This document shows, piece by piece, positions 24,542 through 33,447 of a stretch of DNA of 54,224 nucleotides (position 1 is the first letter of the stretch; each line of letters starts with the position of its first letter). The position numbers were made by a program, and so were the translations under genes. The notes under the pieces were generated by a model that did not search any database, was not told the origin of the DNA, and was given only the letters and a program-made list of their open reading frames with translations. The DNA is from JAGFIY01 sp964499285 (GTDB lineage Bacteria; Bacteroidota; Ignavibacteria; Ignavibacteriales; Melioribacteraceae): the NCBI GenBank assembly GCA_964499285.1, contig CAZCLA010000021.1:1-54224 (forward strand), read 5' to 3'.

Positions 24542-26698
24542 ATGCGTAAACTAACAACGATTTTTTCTATGATATTTCTCCTTTCATCTAATGCATTTGG
24601 CCAGTATTATATGGGTGTTAACCTCGATACAGTCAAAGCACAAAAATTCGATACGGGAAAAATGTGGACATTCGAGGATGCACCTGTTGAGTATTTTGAA
24701 CTAACTTATGGATTCAAACCTACACAAGAATGGCTTGATGACGTAAGACTTTCAGCACTTAAGTTCGCGACTTGGTGTACGGCTTCCTTTGTTTCGGAAG
24801 ATGGACTAATTATGACTAATCATCATTGTGTGGATTTTGTGACTTCAAGGATTCAAGAAGAAGGAGAGGACATCAATGCAAACGGATTTTTTGCCTCAAG
24901 CTTGGACAAAGAACGAAAAGTATCCGGTGTTTTTGTCGATCAACTTGTATATAATGAAGATGTTACTGATGAAGTGATTAAAGCTATTGAAGCGGAAACA
25001 GACGAGACTAAAAAGATCGAAGCAAGAAACAAAAAGATAGCCGAAATTGAAGAACGTTACAATACGGATACCGGTTTAAGAGGCGATGTTGTCCGTTTAT
25101 ATAACGGCGGAAAATTTTCTCTCTACGGTTACAAACGCTACGAAGATATCAGAGCAGTTTATTTTAACGAAAGTGATATGGGATTTTTCGGCGGGGATCC
25201 GGATAACTTTACTTATCCAAGATACGATGCGGATTTTGCTTTCTTGAGAGCATATGATGAAAACGGTGTTCCGTTAAAGGTTGAAAATTATTTTAAATTT
25301 AGTCCCGAAGGACCAAAAGAAGATGAACCGCTCTTTGTTATCGGCAATCCCGGTTCTACACAAAGACTCGCAACTGTTTCGCAATTAGAATATCTCCGCG
25401 ATGTAACTCAAAGAAACAATGCTTTCATTTATTCCGAAATGATGAAAATTTATAATGAAATAGTTGAAGAATATCCTGATAGATTTGAACAGCTTAAAAC
25501 CGCTATAATTTATCTCGGCAATTCCAAGAAAGTTGTTGAAGGAATTTACAAAGGGTTGCTCGATCCGATTTTTATTGCTCGCAAAAAGGACTTTGAAAGA
25601 AAATTAAAAGGAGCTGTATCAAATGATACGGAATTAAACAAACAATATGGACACATTTGGGACGCTATATCTGCGGCAAAGGAAGAACTTAGAACATTCG
25701 GAGAAAAACTTGCTGCATATAATGTTTCGTTCAATCAAGGCTCGCAGTACTTTGCAATTGCAAACGATATTGTAAAACTTGCCAAACAGCTACAGCTTCC
25801 CGAAGAAGAACGAAGCGAACAATATAAAGAAGGTATGCTCGAATCCACAGTTGGCGCAATTCTTCCGGAAGAGATCGATAAGGTAATGGAAACTAAAAAG
25901 TTAAGGATGCAGCTTAATTTTATAAAATTGAATTTGGGCGAAGAAAACGAATTGGTAAAATTGCTATTCGAAGGTATGACTTCATCCGAAGCTGCCGAAA
26001 AATATGCATCACTTCCTTTATTTTATGATAATGATGTGTTTCTTGAATTTGTTCTCTCGGGACCTGATGCAATTTTAACTTCGGACAATCCTTTGATAAA
26101 ATATGTGGCTGAAACAATCGATCAGATAAAAGGATTTAGAGAACGCCAGCAGGAAATAAATAAAACAGAACAAGTGCTTAACGATCAGTTGGGTAGAGCG
26201 GTTTATGCAGTATATGGTAATTCAATTCCACCTGATGCTTCGTTCACTCTTAGAATTGGCGATGGTGTGATGAAATCTTATAGTTATAACGGAACCATAG
26301 CCCCAACTAAAACAACTTTCCATGGAATGTACGACAGATATTACAGCTTTAACAAAGAATATCCTTGGAAACTTCCTGAAAGATGGATGAATCCCGCAGA
26401 AGGTTTTGATCCTAGCACGCCTTATAACTTTATTTCAACACACGATATAGTTGGAGGAAGTTCGGGTAGTGCTGTAATTAATAAAAATGCTGAAATAGTA
26501 GGTATTGCATTTGATGGTAATATCGAAAGTATTCCTGGAAATTTCCTTTATTCTACCGAAGCCAACAGAATGGTTTCTGTTCATTCTGAAGGGATAATGG
26601 AAATATTAAAGTATATTGGCAAAGCTGATAGGATAGTAATGGAACTTGAAACCGGAAAAATACCGGAAGAATATTATATTCTTGAAAAAGCAGAGTAA
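24542..26698 (+). CDS. S46-family dipeptidyl-peptidase (DPP7/DPP11 type), copy 1
   Basis: A 718-residue exported protein: signal peptide MRKLTTIFSMIFLLSSNAFG, then a bipartite chymotrypsin fold with a long helical insert. Catalytic histidine lies in LIMTNHHCVDF, aspartate in FTYPRYDADFAFLRAYDENG and serine in VGGSSGSAVINK. S46 enzymes remove dipeptides from the N-terminus of peptides in the periplasm and are specific to bacteria. The P1 preference (hydrophobic for DPP7, Asp/Glu for DPP11) depends on a residue after the serine that was not assigned here. The length is typical. A homologous gene follows, so this is a tandem pair. Confidence 0.93.
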   Translation: MRKLTTIFSMIFLLSSNAFGQYYMGVNLDTVKAQKFDTGKMWTFEDAPVEYFELTYGFKPTQEWLDDVRLSALKFATWCTASFVSEDGLIMTNHHCVDFVTSRIQEEGEDINANGFFASSLDKERKVSGVFVDQLVYNEDVTDEVIKAIEAETDETKKIEARNKKIAEIEERYNTDTGLRGDVVRLYNGGKFSLYGYKRYEDIRAVYFNESDMGFFGGDPDNFTYPRYDADFAFLRAYDENGVPLKVENYFKFSPEGPKEDEPLFVIGNPGSTQRLATVSQLEYLRDVTQRNNAFIYSEMMKIYNEIVEEYPDRFEQLKTAIIYLGNSKKVVEGIYKGLLDPIFIARKKDFERKLKGAVSNDTELNKQYGHIWDAISAAKEELRTFGEKLAAYNVSFNQGSQYFAIANDIVKLAKQLQLPEEERSEQYKEGMLESTVGAILPEEIDKVMETKKLRMQLNFIKLNLGEENELVKLLFEGMTSSEAAEKYASLPLFYDNDVFLEFVLSGPDAILTSDNPLIKYVAETIDQIKGFRERQQEINKTEQVLNDQLGRAVYAVYGNSIPPDASFTLRIGDGVMKSYSYNGTIAPTKTTFHGMYDRYYSFNKEYPWKLPERWMNPAEGFDPSTPYNFISTHDIVGGSSGSAVINKNAEIVGIAFDGNIESIPGNFLYSTEANRMVSVHSEGIMEILKYIGKADRIVMELETGKIPEEYYILEKAE

Positions 26699-26719
26699 TC
26701 AATAATTTGGGATTTATTG

Positions 26720-26785
26720 GCTGACTGAAAAGTTTAATTGTGATTTGAATAAAAGATTTCAATTAGCTTTTTAGTCAGCTTTTTT
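26720..26785 (+). terminator. Terminator between the two S46 peptidase genes
   Basis: GCTGACTGAAAAG (26720-26732) pairs with CTTTTTAGTCAGC (26767-26779), followed by T residues. The loop is long, 34 bases. The tandem peptidases are therefore probably transcribed separately. Confidence 0.75.
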
Positions 26786-26917
26786 GTTGAATTTTTTGCC
26801 CGGGAAACATACTTTTTTTTTGCTTAAAATTGAATAGAATTAAACCCCGGGACAGGTGCTGCGTCTAATTCAATCAAACCGTGTTATCGGATATTTTTAA
26901 TTTTCAACGAGGACATA

Positions 26918-29056
26918 ATGAGGTTAAAAATTTATGCTATTCTAATTTCACTTCTACTTTTTGTCACACAATTATTCGCTCAAAGAAATCTTTACGAACA
27001 AATTGATCTAAACGAAGTTGAATTCGAGCTTGAAGATTTCGGAAGAATGTGGACTTTTGACGATATTCCATTTGAACGATTCAAAGAAATGTACGGTTTT
27101 GAACCAGCCGATGAGTGGCTGGAACACGTGCAAAAGTCTGCGCTTCAGTTCGGCGGCGGGTGTTCGGCAGCTTTTGTATCTGCTGACGGATTAATAATGA
27201 CAAACCACCATTGTGGCCGCGGAGCATTTCCCTCTCTTCAAAAGGAAGGCGAAGATATGCTTAAAGATGGATTTTATGCGGAATCATTGGAAGAGGAAAG
27301 GAAAGTTCCAGGACTTTATGTAGATCAACTAATCTTTATTCAAGATGTTACAAATGATGTTATCAACGCGATGAACGAAGGGGCAACCGATGAAGAGAAA
27401 GTTAATTTACGCCGCGATAAAATTGACGAACTTCAAAAAAATTACAGCGAAGAAACCGGACTCAATTGCAGAGTGATATCTCTTTTCAACGGAGGCAAGT
27501 ATTCTTTGTACGGTTATAAAAGGTATGAAGATGTGCGCTTGGTAATGGCACCGGATTTCCAAATTGCTGCAACCGGCTGGGATTGGGATAATTTCACCTA
27601 TCCTCGCTATGAACTTGATTTTGCTTTCTATCGTGCCTACGATGAAAACGGTAATCCAGTAAAATCAGAACATTATTTTACTTGGTCTGAGAAAGGAGCC
27701 GAAGAGGGTGAGCTTATCTTTACGGTTGGAAGACCGGGCGGTACAGATCGATTGTTGAGTGTTTCGCAGTTAGAATATTTAAGAGATGTAACTTATAGTC
27801 AGCTGCTTCTTTTATTCAACGAAGTTTATAAAGTTTATTATAAACTTATGACCGAAAAGAAAGGTAACGAGTCGATACTGCTAAATTCGGTGATGGGATA
27901 CGGAAATGCGCGTAAATCCTATGCGGGAAGATTGATGGGACTTAGAGACGAATATATAATGCAGAAAAAACGTGACTTCGAAAATAAATTAATTGAACAG
28001 GTTAAAAGTAATTCCGAACTTAATGCTAAATATGGCAGCCTATGGGAATCAATTTCAAATTTAATTGAGGAGAAAAAGACTTATTCGAATAAACTTGCAC
28101 TACGGTTTATTTCGCCAAGATTCGGACCGGATCATCTTGGGATTGCAGCTTCGTTGATAAAATTGGCAGAACAAAAAAAACTTGACGAGGATGAAAGAGA
28201 TGCCGAATATAAAAACGATAAGATAGATAGCACAATTGCAGCAATTTTCCCGGAAGAATTTGATGTCGAGAAAAACACATTGCTGACAAAAGCAATTGTG
28301 AATTATCTGATAGGAATCCTAGGAAAAGATGATGAGTTTATAAATAAATATTTTCCGGGGGCAACATCCGAACAAAAGGCAGAGAGTGCATTATCAAAAA
28401 GTATAACCGCATCAAAAGAAAAAGTAATTGCCGCCGCTAATCTTGATCCGGAAAAAATATTAAACTCCGATGATCCGTTCATCAGGCTACTAATTAAATC
28501 TCGTGAGGAATCCGAAGAAGTTTCTCCTAAAGTAAAAGAAATCGATAATACTTTAGCAGTGTTGAACCAGCAGCTGGGTGAAATTATTTTTGCGGTTTAT
28601 GGCGATAAATTTCCTCCTGAAGCAACTTCAACATTAAGAATTTCGGATGGTATTATTGAGGGATACGAATATAATGGGACAATCTCACCGGGAAAAACCA
28701 CATACTTCGGGCTATGGGATCGCTACAACTCTTTTGACGGCAGCACTTACCCATGGGGACTTCATGAAAGATGGAAGATTCCGCCGGCAGAACTTGATCT
28801 TTCCATTCCCATTTGCTTCGCTTCAACAAACGATATAGTCGGCGGAAACTCCGGAAGTTCTTTGATAAACACTAAAGGTGAAGTCGTAGGCTTGGCGCAT
28901 GACGGTAATCTCGAAAGTTTGCCAGGACATATAATATTTCTTCCTGAAAACAACAGAACGGTTTCTACAGATTCTTGGGGCTTGATGGAATCTTTGATTC
29001 ACGTTTACAAAACCGATCGTCTAGTTAAAGAATTAAAAACCGGGACAATTGATTAG
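26918..29056 (+). CDS. S46-family dipeptidyl-peptidase, copy 2
   Basis: A 712-residue exported S46 peptidase with signal peptide MRLKIYAILISLLLFVTQLF. Catalytic elements are IMTNHHCGRGAF, WDNFTYPRYELDFAFYRAYD and VGGNSGSSLINTKGEV. The histidine-region neighbour (GRGAF against VDFVTS in copy 1) and serine motif (GGNSGS against GGSSGS) differ between the copies, which suggests different substrate ranges after duplication. Upstream lies a 219-bp gap with a terminator, and AACGAGGACATA gives a good ribosome site. Together with the S8 and S37 peptidases, the OPT transporter and this pair, the region is rich in extracellular protein breakdown. Confidence 0.93.
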   Translation: MRLKIYAILISLLLFVTQLFAQRNLYEQIDLNEVEFELEDFGRMWTFDDIPFERFKEMYGFEPADEWLEHVQKSALQFGGGCSAAFVSADGLIMTNHHCGRGAFPSLQKEGEDMLKDGFYAESLEEERKVPGLYVDQLIFIQDVTNDVINAMNEGATDEEKVNLRRDKIDELQKNYSEETGLNCRVISLFNGGKYSLYGYKRYEDVRLVMAPDFQIAATGWDWDNFTYPRYELDFAFYRAYDENGNPVKSEHYFTWSEKGAEEGELIFTVGRPGGTDRLLSVSQLEYLRDVTYSQLLLLFNEVYKVYYKLMTEKKGNESILLNSVMGYGNARKSYAGRLMGLRDEYIMQKKRDFENKLIEQVKSNSELNAKYGSLWESISNLIEEKKTYSNKLALRFISPRFGPDHLGIAASLIKLAEQKKLDEDERDAEYKNDKIDSTIAAIFPEEFDVEKNTLLTKAIVNYLIGILGKDDEFINKYFPGATSEQKAESALSKSITASKEKVIAAANLDPEKILNSDDPFIRLLIKSREESEEVSPKVKEIDNTLAVLNQQLGEIIFAVYGDKFPPEATSTLRISDGIIEGYEYNGTISPGKTTYFGLWDRYNSFDGSTYPWGLHERWKIPPAELDLSIPICFASTNDIVGGNSGSSLINTKGEVVGLAHDGNLESLPGHIIFLPENNRTVSTDSWGLMESLIHVYKTDRLVKELKTGTID

Positions 29057-29077
29057 AAGCTAAAATTTTATGAACTT

Positions 29078-29108
29078 AAAGCCGGATAAACTCCGGCTTT
29101 TCTATTTT
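29078..29108 (+). terminator. Terminator hairpin after the second S46 gene, ending at the cobO start
   Basis: AAAGCCGGA pairs with TCCGGCTTT around a 5-base loop, followed by TCTATTTT. The base after it begins the likely cobO ATG. The T run is broken by CTA, so termination may be partial. Confidence 0.75.
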
Positions 29109-29633
29109 ATGAAAAAAGGTTTCACTCACATTTACACCGGCAACGGAAAAGGAAAAACAACTGCTGCACTTGGTTTGGCTGTTCGAGCAGCAGGTGCCGG
29201 CAGCAAGACACTTTTCGCTATGTTTATGAAAAGTTACAATTACAGCGAACTCAAAATCCTTGATAAACTAAATGAACACATTAACTATCTTTTGATCGGC
29301 AATGATTCCTTTGTTTTCAATAAGGAACTACCGTCAGCCTCGTTGCAACAAGAAGTTAAAAATGCTTTGGATAATATTTATCTTAAAATGATGGACAAAG
29401 AATACGACATAATTGTTCTTGACGAAATTTGTGTTTCTATTTATTTCAAACTAATTAAGGAAAATGAAGTAATAAGATTTCTCAAAAACAGACCGGATGA
29501 AGTTGAATTGATTCTGACCGGAAGATATTGTCCCGAAGCATTTTACAAGTTTGCGGATTTACTAACAGAGATGAAAGAAGTAAAACATTATTATCAAAAA
29601 GGAATTCTTAGCAGAAAAGGAATAGATTCCTGA
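29109..29633 (+). CDS. cobO: Cob(I)yrinic acid a,c-diamide adenosyltransferase
   Basis: From the ATG at 29109 the product is 174 residues and starts MKKGFTHIYTGNGKGKTTAA, the CobO/CobA/BtuR N-terminus with its ATP-binding P-loop GNGKGKTT, followed by LGLAVRAAGAG. DIIVLDEICVSIYFKLI matches the second conserved motif, and ELILTGRYCPEAF the third (usually TGR). The enzyme adds the adenosyl group to cobalt(I) corrinoids. An in-frame ATG 39 bp upstream would start inside the terminator stem and add non-homologous residues. No ribosome site is visible, and no cobalamin riboswitch or other cobalamin gene is near, so the role may be salvage. Confidence 0.88.
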   Translation: MKKGFTHIYTGNGKGKTTAALGLAVRAAGAGSKTLFAMFMKSYNYSELKILDKLNEHINYLLIGNDSFVFNKELPSASLQQEVKNALDNIYLKMMDKEYDIIVLDEICVSIYFKLIKENEVIRFLKNRPDEVELILTGRYCPEAFYKFADLLTEMKEVKHYYQKGILSRKGIDS

Positions 29634-29669
29634 CAAAAATTTTATTAAACAGAAAATAATGAGGCTGTT

Positions 29670-31142
29670 ATGAAAAAGATTATTCTCCTTTTTTTCGCGG
29701 TTATAATTTTTGCTTGTTCAATTATCAGCGCCCAGGATGGCAGACCACAGTACAAGATACGAAATGAGAGAGCAGGAGAATTTATAGGCGATATAATAAT
29801 CGAATTGTTCCCTTATGTCGCACCACTTCATGTTGCCAATTTCGATAGTCTGGTTGCAATTGCTTTTTACGACAGCACAGCCTGGCATAGAGTGGTTCCG
29901 GAGTTCGTGATTCAAGGCGGTGACCCTAACTCAAAACATGGCCCAAGGGATACTTGGGGATATGGAGATTCAACTCAAGCTACAGTCCCTGCAGAATTCA
30001 GCAAGATTTCTCATTTAACCGGAATTATCGGAGCAGCCAGAGATGAGGATATTAATAGTGCAACTTCTCAATTTTATATTAACACTTTCGATAATACCGG
30101 CCTTGACGGCAACTATACTGCCTACGGAATTGTAGTTGAAGGAATGGATGTCGCCTATGATATAGAGTCATCTCCCCGTGATGCTAACGATAATCCGCAT
30201 GAAAAAATTGAGATGTTTATCACGAAAATTGGAATGAATGAAAGTACTCCCGGCGTTCCCGATCTGATAACACCTAATGATAATGTGACCGCATTCACAC
30301 TCGATACTAATTTTGTATGGACACCCGTCGAAGGCGCGGTCCTTTATATGATGGAAATAGCTCGCGATACTGCTTTTACGGATATTGCCCTTAGGGATTC
30401 TTTTGAAGTAATGAATGGAAACATAGTTGCAAAAATCCGTGAAATCGAACTCGGCGAGAAAAAATTCTTTTGGAGAGTTAGAGCAAATAACGGTGCGAAG
30501 TTTGGTGAATATTCCGAAATAAGAAGATTTACTACATCTATTGCTCCGCCCGTGTTACTTTTCCCGCCCGATTCATCAACAGGTGTTACAATAAATCCTT
30601 TGTTTCTTTGGGAAGAAGCCGAGGGTGCTAATTCCTACAGACTTCAGATGGTTAAAACGTTCCCGACTTTTGATCCCTTAAGACTTATTGTAGACGAAGC
30701 AGGTCTCACTTCAACCGAGTTTCAACTGAACGGATTGGAAAATAACAGAAGATACTATTGGAGAGTTTTAAGTGAAACCGATGAATATGATAGTCCGTAC
30801 TCACCGATTTATGTATTTACAACTGAAGATATATCCGATGTGAAAGATGAAAACATACCGCGAAAATTTATGCTAGGTCAAAATTATCCTAATCCATTTA
30901 ATCCGACTACCAAAATTAAATTTTCAGTGCCTTCTGCTGCACAATTTAATCAATCTGCTTCGACAAGATTAGTTTTATATAATCTTCTCGGTCAAGAAAT
31001 TAAAACTATTCTGAATAAAAATCTAATGCCGGGGAACTATGAAGTGGAAGTTGACGGATCAAATCTTCCGAGTGGAGTTTATCTATATAAATTAATAAGT
31101 GGGGAAAATTCACAAACAAAAAAAATGGTTCTAATTAAATAG
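29670..31142 (+). CDS. Secreted cyclophilin-type peptidyl-prolyl isomerase with fibronectin-like repeats and T9SS tail
   Basis: A 490-residue modular protein. A signal peptide (MKKIILLFFAVIIFACSIIS) precedes a cyclophilin domain (about 30-190) with AWHRVVPEFVIQGGDPN, LTGIIGAARDEDINSATSQF and LDGNYTAYGIVVEGMDV. Two fibronectin-III-like repeats follow (about 200-300 and 300-385, each with 'F.W..v.gA..Y.+q+'). The C-terminus carries a T9SS type A sorting domain: MLGQNYPNPFNPTTKIKFSV, LVLYNLLGQEIKTIL, LPSGVYLYKL, ending TKKMVLIK. Cyclophilins speed proline isomerisation in folding; here export and surface anchoring or release through the Por system is expected. This domain combination is unusual. 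Confidence 0.88.
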   Translation: MKKIILLFFAVIIFACSIISAQDGRPQYKIRNERAGEFIGDIIIELFPYVAPLHVANFDSLVAIAFYDSTAWHRVVPEFVIQGGDPNSKHGPRDTWGYGDSTQATVPAEFSKISHLTGIIGAARDEDINSATSQFYINTFDNTGLDGNYTAYGIVVEGMDVAYDIESSPRDANDNPHEKIEMFITKIGMNESTPGVPDLITPNDNVTAFTLDTNFVWTPVEGAVLYMMEIARDTAFTDIALRDSFEVMNGNIVAKIREIELGEKKFFWRVRANNGAKFGEYSEIRRFTTSIAPPVLLFPPDSSTGVTINPLFLWEEAEGANSYRLQMVKTFPTFDPLRLIVDEAGLTSTEFQLNGLENNRRYYWRVLSETDEYDSPYSPIYVFTTEDISDVKDENIPRKFMLGQNYPNPFNPTTKIKFSVPSAAQFNQSASTRLVLYNLLGQEIKTILNKNLMPGNYEVEVDGSNLPSGVYLYKLISGENSQTKKMVLIK

Positions 31143-31604
31143 TGCCAAAGAATTCCTAAAAGAAGGTGTTTTAGAACAAGATCAGTAGTTACTAGGTAAA
31201 ATGTCGGCGTTCCATCAAACGTTGAGATCCTAAAATTAACTTGATTTGTCAATTGAGGCAGTATCTAATATTTTTTTTAAAATCTGGATGAAAGTGCAAC
31301 AAGAAATTTAAAATGTACATTAGCCGATTTGCATCGTAATTAAAAATATTTATCATACCCAACAAATATTTTTATGAAGCAGAATTATAAAACAAAATAA
31401 ATAATGTAATTAATCATTTTATTTTACGTATCTTTACACCGTTAAAAAATGCTTATTTCTATAGATGATTTCTTAACTATTTTGCTGTTAGTAAATGTTA
31501 AACTTGCCTGACTTCACTGATTCATCCCAGCCTGTTGAATCTTACTAAATTAAAATCACCCGAAATTGTGGACATCCACTTTAAAATTATTTGGAAGGAA
31601 AAAG
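31143..31604. other. 462-bp AT-rich intergenic region before the DEAD-box helicase gene
   Basis: No gene seen on either strand. A short perfect inverted repeat GTGGA-CA-TCCAC (31568-31579) lies 25 bp before the helicase ATG. The rest is AT-rich and could hold a long 5' leader, as is common for cold-shock RNA helicases, but no recognised riboswitch or clear promoter was found. Confidence 0.5.
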
Positions 31605-33326
31605 ATGGTTTCATTTAAAGACCTCGGTATTGACAAAAATCTAATCAAAGCCGTTGAAGAATTAGGGTTCTTGAATCCAATGCCGATTCAAACAGAAGTA
31701 ATTCCGGTAATGTTGGAAGAACAACCGAAAGATATTATTGCGTTAGCTCAAACAGGTACAGGTAAAACCGCTGCATTTGGTTTGCCGATTATTCATAAAA
31801 CAGATACAAGAAATAAGAATGTCCAGTACTTGATAATTAGTCCCACAAGAGAACTATGTTTACAAATTGCCGATGATTTAAGAGATTATTCGGTTAATAG
31901 CAAGAATATAAGTATAGCTGCAGTATTCGGCGGTTCAAGTATGGAAAGACAGATTGATAAGTTAAAACGCGGAGCGCAGATTGTTTCGGCAACTCCGGGC
32001 AGACTTTATGACTTAATTCGTAGAAATGTTATAGATCTTTCGGATGTTAAAGCTGTTATTCTTGATGAAGCTGATGAAATGTTAAATATGGGATTCAAAG
32101 AAGATCTTGAAGCAATTCTTGAAGCAACACCTAAACAGAGAAATACATATATGTTTTCGGCAACTATGCCGGATCAGTTATTAAAAATTGCTAATAAATA
32201 TATGCATAGACCGATTGAAATAACGGTCGGAAAGAAAAACACCGGCGCCGAAAATGTTAAACACATTAGCTATTTTGTTCAGGCGAGAGATCGTTACCTT
32301 GCATTGAAAAGAATTGTTGATTACCACCCGGATATTTACGGAATCGTTTTCTGCAGAACAAGACAGGAAACAAAAGAAGTAGCGGAAAAATTACTGCAAG
32401 ATGGTTACAACGCGGAAGCCCTGCACGGCGATCTTTCTCAACAGCAGCGTGAAGTTGTGATGAATAAGTTTAGAATTCGGCACACAACTTTGCTTATTGC
32501 AACTGATGTTGCTGCACGCGGACTTGATGTTGATAATCTTTCTCACATAATAAATTATAACTTACCGGATGAACTTGAAATCTATACACATAGAAGCGGA
32601 AGAACCGGCAGAGCAGGTAAACACGGTACATCAATTATCATTGCCAATCTCAAAGAAAAAAACAAAATCAGATTGATTGAAGATAAGCTGAATAAAAAAT
32701 TTCAAACTCTACCTATCCCTTCAGGCAAAGAAATTTGCGAAAAACAATTGTTCCATTTAATTGACCGAGTAGAAAAAGTAGAAGTGGATCAGACCAACGT
32801 TGAAGCATTTCTTCCTCAGATTATTAAGAAATTAGAATGGATGGACAGAACAGAGTTGATACAAAGATTTGTATCGATTGAGTTCAATAGATTTTTAGAC
32901 TACTACAAAAACTTACCCGAACTGAATGCTCCGTCAGGCAAAAATGAAAGAGGTAATAGAGATTCAATTCGTAAGGCAACCGGATACACTCGTTTCTTCA
33001 TTAATCTCGGTTCGAGAGACGGACTGCAGCCCACTTCCGTTATCGGGATGATAAAAGATTATTCGAGAGCTAAATCGATTGACATTGGCGAAATAGAAAT
33101 AATGAAAAACTTTTCTTTCTTTGAAGCTGACGGAAGTTATACAAACGAAATACTTTCCGGCTTCAATAAGCAAGTAGTAAAAGGAAGGGAGATTAATGTT
33201 GAGGTTGCCGAGCGTAAAAAATCCGAAGGACGTTCAAAATCATCTAATCGTGATAATAGAAAGAAGAAAAGATTTGATAAAGTAGAGATAAGAAAAAAAT
33301 CAGTTAGAAGAAAAAGAAGAAATTAA
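31605..33326 (+). CDS. deaD: DEAD-box ATP-dependent RNA helicase with DbpA/CsdA-type RNA-binding domain
   Basis: The start at 31605 follows GGAAGGAAAAAG. The 573-residue protein has the Q motif (GFLNPMPIQTEVIP), Walker A AQTGTGKTAAF, PTRELCLQ, TPGRLYDL, VILDEADEMLNMGF, SAT, and in the second RecA domain FCRTRQET, ATDVAARGLDVD and HRSGRTGRAG. Residues about 470-545 form the DbpA-type RNA-binding fold (TRFFINLGSRDGL, SIDIGEIEIMKNFSFFEA). A basic tail rich in Lys/Arg/Ser ends the protein. Such helicases act in ribosome assembly, mRNA decay and cold adaptation. It is a single gene with a long upstream gap and faces the ATP-grasp gene. Confidence 0.93.
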   Translation: MVSFKDLGIDKNLIKAVEELGFLNPMPIQTEVIPVMLEEQPKDIIALAQTGTGKTAAFGLPIIHKTDTRNKNVQYLIISPTRELCLQIADDLRDYSVNSKNISIAAVFGGSSMERQIDKLKRGAQIVSATPGRLYDLIRRNVIDLSDVKAVILDEADEMLNMGFKEDLEAILEATPKQRNTYMFSATMPDQLLKIANKYMHRPIEITVGKKNTGAENVKHISYFVQARDRYLALKRIVDYHPDIYGIVFCRTRQETKEVAEKLLQDGYNAEALHGDLSQQQREVVMNKFRIRHTTLLIATDVAARGLDVDNLSHIINYNLPDELEIYTHRSGRTGRAGKHGTSIIIANLKEKNKIRLIEDKLNKKFQTLPIPSGKEICEKQLFHLIDRVEKVEVDQTNVEAFLPQIIKKLEWMDRTELIQRFVSIEFNRFLDYYKNLPELNAPSGKNERGNRDSIRKATGYTRFFINLGSRDGLQPTSVIGMIKDYSRAKSIDIGEIEIMKNFSFFEADGSYTNEILSGFNKQVVKGREINVEVAERKKSEGRSKSSNRDNRKKKRFDKVEIRKKSVRRKRRN

Positions 33327-33407
33327 TAGTTGAAGTTTATTCAAACGGACAAATATTGAGATAAATTTCAGCGTTGAATATGTAATGTCTTATCTCGGTA
33401 GGTTTTT

Positions 33408-33447
33408 AATTAACAATTCTATACACGAACTATAGTAATCGTTAATT
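33408..33447. repeat. Imperfect inverted repeat between convergent helicase and ATP-grasp genes
   Basis: AATTAACAATTCTATA (33408-33423) pairs with TATAGTAATCGTTAATT (33431-33447), with one mismatch and one bulged base around a 7-base loop. It touches the stop codon of the minus-strand gene. Lacking a clear T tract on either strand, it is a doubtful terminator but could stabilise both 3' ends. Confidence 0.45.
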
